Source of the DNA: Hyphomicrobiales bacterium
GTDB lineage: Bacteria; Pseudomonadota; Alphaproteobacteria; Rhizobiales; Kaistiaceae
Reading direction: 5' to 3'
Assembly: GCA_017305815.1 (NCBI GenBank)
Contig: JAFKJZ010000407.1
Location: forward strand, 1 to 8,393
Length of the DNA stretch: 8,393 bases
Below the pieces are notes generated by a model. That model was not told the origin of the DNA, ran no database searches, and saw nothing but the letters and a program-made list of their open reading frames with translations. The position numbers and the translations under genes were made by a program. Shown here piece after piece: positions 5,339 to 8,393 of this stretch. Position 1 is the first letter of the stretch. Each line of letters begins with the position of its first letter.

Positions 5339-6542
5339 CTACAGATTGAGCCGGATCGCCACCGAACGCGCATGCGCGCCGAGGCCTTCGGCTTCGGCGA
5401 GCGCGATCGCCGCCGGGCCGAGGACGCGAAGCTGCTCGGCGCCGGTGCGTAGGATCGAGGTGCGCTTCATGAAATCGAGCACGGAAAGCCCGGAAGAGAA
5501 GCGCGCCGAGCGCGCCGTCGGCAGGACGTGGTTGGAACCGCCGACATAATCGCCGATCACTTCCGGCGTGGTGCGGCCGACGAAGATGGCGCCGGCATTG
5601 CGCACCTTCCGTACCAGCGGCTCGGGATCGGCGACGGCGATCTCCAGATGCTCGGGCGCCATGCGATCGGAAAGCGGCACGGCGTCGTCGAGCGAGGCGA
5701 CGACGATGACGGCGCCGAAATCGCGCCAGCTCGCCGCCGCGGTCCGCCGCCGTGTCGTGCTCGGCCTGGGCGAGCAGGTCGGCGGCGATCCAGTCCGGAT
5801 CATTGTCGCCATCGGCAATGACCAGCACTTCCGACGGGCCGGCGATCATGTCGATGCCGACGGTGCCGAACACCTGGCGCTTCGCCGCCGCGACATAGGC
5901 ATTGCCGGGGCCAACGATCTTGTAGACGGGCTTGATAGTGTCCGTGCCAAAGGCCAGCGCCGCCACCGCCTGCGCGCCGCCGATGCGATAGAGCTCGTCG
6001 ACGCCGGCAAGGCGCGCCGCCACCAGAACCAGCGGATTGATGACGCCATCCGGGGTCGGCACCACCATGACGAGGCGATCGACGCCCGCGACCTTGGCCG
6101 GCACCGCGTTCATCAGCACCGAGCTCGGGTAAGAGGCAGTACCGCCCGGGACATAGAGCCCGACCGCCTCGATCGCCGTCCAGCGCGAGCCGAGCTCGAC
6201 GCCGAGCGCATCGGTATAGCGGTCGTCGACCGGCTTCTGGCGGGCATGGTGCGACTGGATGCGGTCGCGCGCCAGCACGAGGGCGGCGCGGGTCTTCTCG
6301 TCGACGAGCTTCTCGGCCGCCTCGAACTCGGCCTCCGAGACGCGCAGCGCGCCGGCCGCCAGCTGCAGCCGGTCGAAGCGCGCCGTGTAGTCGAGCACGG
6401 CGGCGTCGCCGCGCGCCCGCACGTCGGCGAGGATGCCGCGCACCGTGGCGTCGACGTCTTCCGACACTTCGCGCTTGGCGGCGAGCAGCGCGCGGAAGCG
6501 CGTTTCGAAATCGGGATCGGTGTGGGACAGGCGAATGGCCAA
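5339..6542 (-). pseudogene. hisD: Histidinol dehydrogenase, internal deletion with frameshift
   Basis: HisD oxidises L-histidinol to L-histidine in two NAD-dependent steps with a zinc ion. The start is TTG 6542 (MAIRLSHTD), with GAGGAG 8 bases upstream. From there one frame is well conserved to [11 protein letters not shown] (Gln259 and His262 are zinc ligands). It then turns into an Arg-rich peptide. The HisD sequence resumes in another frame at [11 protein letters not shown] (codons from 5731), with APEHLEI (catalytic Glu-His), [14 protein letters not shown] and a final His-containing [12 protein letters not shown] ending at TAG 5339. The segment that normally links these parts (a beta strand and helix, roughly 30 residues) is missing, with the join at 5732-5747 in GCGGCG repeats. 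Remaining coding length is 1204 bases, against about 1293 for a 430-residue relative. As given it cannot make a full enzyme. Assembly error is a serious alternative. Confidence 0.9.
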
Positions 6543-6573
6543 GACGTCGGCTCCTCAGATCAGAGCGACGTCT
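6542..6573 (-). promoter_or_regulatory. Hairpin enclosing the hisD ribosome site and touching its TTG start
   Basis: GACGTC at 6543-6548 pairs with GACGTC at 6567-6572. Inside this, after a one-base bulge, GCTC (6550-6553) pairs with GAGC (6563-6566), leaving a 9-base loop. The outer A-T pair 6542/6573 includes the first base of the TTG start codon. The GAGGAG ribosome site lies partly in the loop and partly in the inner stem, so folding would limit hisD translation. Regulation is inferred from structure only. Confidence 0.4.
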
Positions 6574-6650
6574 CTAGCGCGGTTCGGGCGGAGGGGAAAG
6601 GCCGCAGGCGCGTTCCGGCGCATCGGGGCGAACCGGGACGCGCGATCCGC

Positions 6651-7106
6651 TCAGGCGGACTGTTCGTCGAGGCTGTGCTCGGGGCAGCACTGGGTCGACC
6701 AGGCCGGACCGAGATCGCGCACCGCCGCCTCGATGCATTCGACGTCGAGCGCGATGGCGCCGCCGCCAGCGAAGATGAGCGTGATGGTGCCGGCCGGTTC
6801 TTCGCGCGGCTCGAAAGCGATGGCGAGAAGATCGAGAACCGCGTCGGGGCGACTGCGGTCTATGCCGACAGAGCGGACCGCAAGGACACGGTCAAAATGG
6901 AAGCCGGAACGACGACGCTCCCAGCTCTTCTTGTGCGCACCGGCTTCGGGCTGCTTTTCCCAGACGAAGCGGTTGATGACGCCGGCAAAACGCTTCTCCT
7001 TCGGAATGAAGGCGATGTCGCCAACCTTCAGCACCGCGTCCTGTACATGCGCGGATACGACGGCGAGGTCTTCAGCGTCGAACGCGGCGAGTTTAAGCTG
7101 ATCCAT
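6651..7106 (-). CDS. DUF2948 family protein
   Basis: A 151-residue protein of the DUF2948 family. It has LKLAAFDAEDLAVVSAHVQD, AVLKVGDIAFIPKEKRFAG, RFVWE, a basic RRRSGFHFDRVLAVRS block, LDLLAIAFEP, and the strongly conserved GTITLIFAGGGAIALDVECI followed by LGPAW. No signal peptide or membrane span is visible. The family is restricted mainly to alphaproteobacteria, typically beside murA and hisD; its function is unknown. The ATG at 7106 fits the family N-terminus, with a modest AGGTG upstream that sits in the arm of an inverted repeat (7113-7144). The C-terminal CCPEHSLDEQSA tail is not conserved. Confidence 0.92.
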   Translation of the reverse strand: MDQLKLAAFDAEDLAVVSAHVQDAVLKVGDIAFIPKEKRFAGVINRFVWEKQPEAGAHKKSWERRRSGFHFDRVLAVRSVGIDRSRPDAVLDLLAIAFEPREEPAGTITLIFAGGGAIALDVECIEAAVRDLGPAWSTQCCPEHSLDEQSA

Positions 7107-7112
7107 GAGGAC

Positions 7113-7144
7113 ACCTGTCGGCCTGTTTACTTGAAACGACAGGT
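7113..7144 (-). promoter_or_regulatory. 8-bp inverted repeat upstream of the DUF2948 gene
   Basis: ACCTGTCG (7113-7120) and CGACAGGT (7137-7144) are perfect complements separated by 16 bases. The start-proximal arm contains the AGGTG that serves as the ribosome site. Such a spacing could be an operator for a dimeric regulator or an RNA stem hiding the ribosome site. The core ACCTGT/ACAGGT occurs a third time at 7168-7173. Confidence 0.4.
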
Positions 7145-7153
7145 AGGAACTGT

Positions 7154-7185
7154 GTGGCGCGATCGCAACAGGTGAATCGCGCCAC
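7154..7185 (-). repeat. 10-bp intercistronic stem-loop between murA and DUF2948
   Basis: GTGGCGCGAT (7154-7163) and ATCGCGCCAC (7176-7185) pair perfectly around a 12-base loop. It lies 32 bases beyond the murA stop on the minus strand. No T-run follows (the next bases read ACAGTTCC), so it is not a standard terminator. It may be a rho-related or RNA-stabilising element between the two genes. Confidence 0.5.
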
Positions 7186-7216
7186 GACGCTCCCGAACGT
7201 CATTTCGCGCCGGATA

Positions 7217-8378
7217 TCAGCCGGAAAGCCGCTCGATCGTCGCGCCGCAGCGCGACAGCTTGTCCTCGAGGCGCTCGAAACCGCGGTCGAGATGATAGAC
7301 GCGGTTGACGATCGTCTCGCCTTCCGCGGCAAGTCCGGCGATGACGAGCGACACCGAGGCGCGCAGATCCGTCGCCATCACCGGCGCGCCCTTCAGGCGC
7401 GGCACGCCGACGACGGTCGCCTTCTGGCCGTCGAGATGGATCTCGGCGCCGAAGCGGGCGAGCTCCTGCACATGCATGAAGCGATTCTCGAAGATCGTCT
7501 CGCGGATCACCGAGGTGCCGTCCGCCCGCGTCACCAGCGCCATCAGCTGTGCCTGCAGGTCGGTCGGAAAGCCCGGGAACGGCTCGGTCGAGATGTTGAC
7601 CGGACGCAGGTCGGCGCCGTTGCGGTAGACGCGCAGGCCTTCATTGGTCTCGGTGATCTCGGCGCCGACCTCGCGCAGGATCTCGATCGGCCGCGTCAGC
7701 GTGTCGGCGCGCGCGCCTTCGAGCAGCACGTCGCCGCCGGTCATCGTTACAGCCATGGCGTAGGTGCCCGCCTCGATGCGGTCCGGCATGACCGAATGGC
7801 GGGCGCCGTTCAGACGGCTGACGCCCTCGACGCGGATCGTCGACGTGCCGGCGCCCGTAATCCTGGCGCCCATCTTGATCAGGCACTCCACGAGATCGAT
7901 TCGGAGCGCGGGCGATGACATAGCCGCCCTCGATGTCGATCTCGGCGCCCATGGCCTGCAGCGCCTCGAGAAAGAGGTCGACGGGGCGCGTGCCAATGGC
8001 GCAGCCGCCGGGCAGCGAGACCTTGGCGAAACCTTCGCGCGCCAGGAGCGGGCCGATGACCCAGAAGCTCGCGCGCATGGCCGAGACCAACTCATAGGGC
8101 GCCGTGGTGTCGACGATGGTGCGGGCGGTCAGGTGCACGGTCTCGCCGGAAAGCTCGGCCTCGCCGAGGCGCTTGCCGGCGACCGTCATGTCGACGCCGT
8201 GATTGCCGAGGATGCGCTTCAGCTGCGCGACGTCGGCGAGACGCGGCAGATTGGCGAGCGTCAGCGTCTCGTCGGTCAGGAGGCTCGCGATCATCAGCGG
8301 CAGCGCGGCGTTCTTGGCGCCGGAGATCGGGATCGAACCGTTCAGACGCGCGCCACCGACAATGCGGATTCTGTCCAT
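7217..8378 (-). pseudogene. murA: UDP-N-acetylglucosamine 1-carboxyvinyltransferase, internal deletion with frameshift
   Basis: MurA transfers enolpyruvate from PEP to UDP-GlcNAc, the first committed step of peptidoglycan synthesis. The N-terminal frame from ATG 8378 gives [20 protein letters not shown], Lys22-Asn23, and [14 protein letters not shown] with the reactive Cys126, then GGYVIARAP at residue 159. There the frame changes: MurA sequence resumes in another frame at [18 protein letters not shown] (from 7900) and continues to the C-terminus with [27 protein letters not shown] (catalytic Asp), [14 protein letters not shown] and [13 protein letters not shown]. The intervening part, including the segment that contacts the UDP-GlcNAc uridine, is absent: about 40 residues by family comparison. 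The coding span is 1162 bases, one more than a multiple of three. MurA is normally essential, so either a second copy exists or the deletion is an assembly error. Confidence 0.92.
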
Positions 8379-8393
8379 GACCTGCCAAGCCTT

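Noticed and set aside
5316..6542. Programmed ribosomal frameshifting in hisD or murA
   Set aside because: No slippery heptamer is evident at either join, and conserved residues are missing at each join. Slippage alone would not remove codons.
5568..7175. A 535-codon plus-strand open frame across hisD and DUF2948
   Set aside because: It lies opposite well-conserved minus-strand genes, is rich in Arg/Ala/Asp/Gly and shows no family motif. Long antisense frames are common in GC-rich DNA.

Overview
The window looks like chromosomal DNA of a GC-rich alphaproteobacterium of the order Hyphomicrobiales (Rhizobiales). The gene order on the right, murA - DUF2948 - hisD - UPF0262 - low-Mr-phosphatase-like - maf - yacG - tRNA-Phe, is a housekeeping block I recognise from that order. 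Every gene I can support is on the minus strand, except an integrase remnant on the plus strand.

Right part (about 3100-8393): the block reads right to left. It has murA (first step of peptidoglycan precursor synthesis), a DUF2948 protein, hisD (last step of histidine synthesis), a UPF0262 protein, a low-molecular-weight tyrosine-phosphatase-like protein, the Maf nucleotide pyrophosphatase, the gyrase inhibitor YacG, and tRNA-Phe(GAA) behind a good sigma-70-type promoter. Several genes are tightly packed (2 to 19 bp apart), with Shine-Dalgarno sequences inside or beside the preceding stop. Two genes are broken as given. murA and hisD each lack an internal stretch (roughly 40 and 30 residues, judged from remembered family alignments) and change frame at the join. 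Either these are assembly or sequencing deletions, or the locus is decayed. The infA gene that I would expect between the phosphatase-like gene and maf is not there.

Middle part (about 2430-3100): this is an accessory scar next to the 3' end of tRNA-Phe. It holds the C-terminal fragment of a tyrosine recombinase with a substituted catalytic position, a pair of GGAAATTCC elements, and a perfect 16-bp palindrome. tRNA-Phe is a known integration target for rhizobial islands such as the Mesorhizobium symbiosis island, so this is probably the trace of a former integrated element.

Left part (1-2425): four minus-strand genes of unknown function. A 45-residue cysteine-containing lipoprotein is followed by a likely operon of a small helical cytoplasmic protein, an exported protein with a Pro/Tyr-rich tail, and an exported DUF1254 protein that runs off the window. 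I see no CRISPR array, no intact insertion sequence and no complete novel system. The most notable things are the two paired gene disruptions, the island scar, and the uncharacterised secreted cassette.
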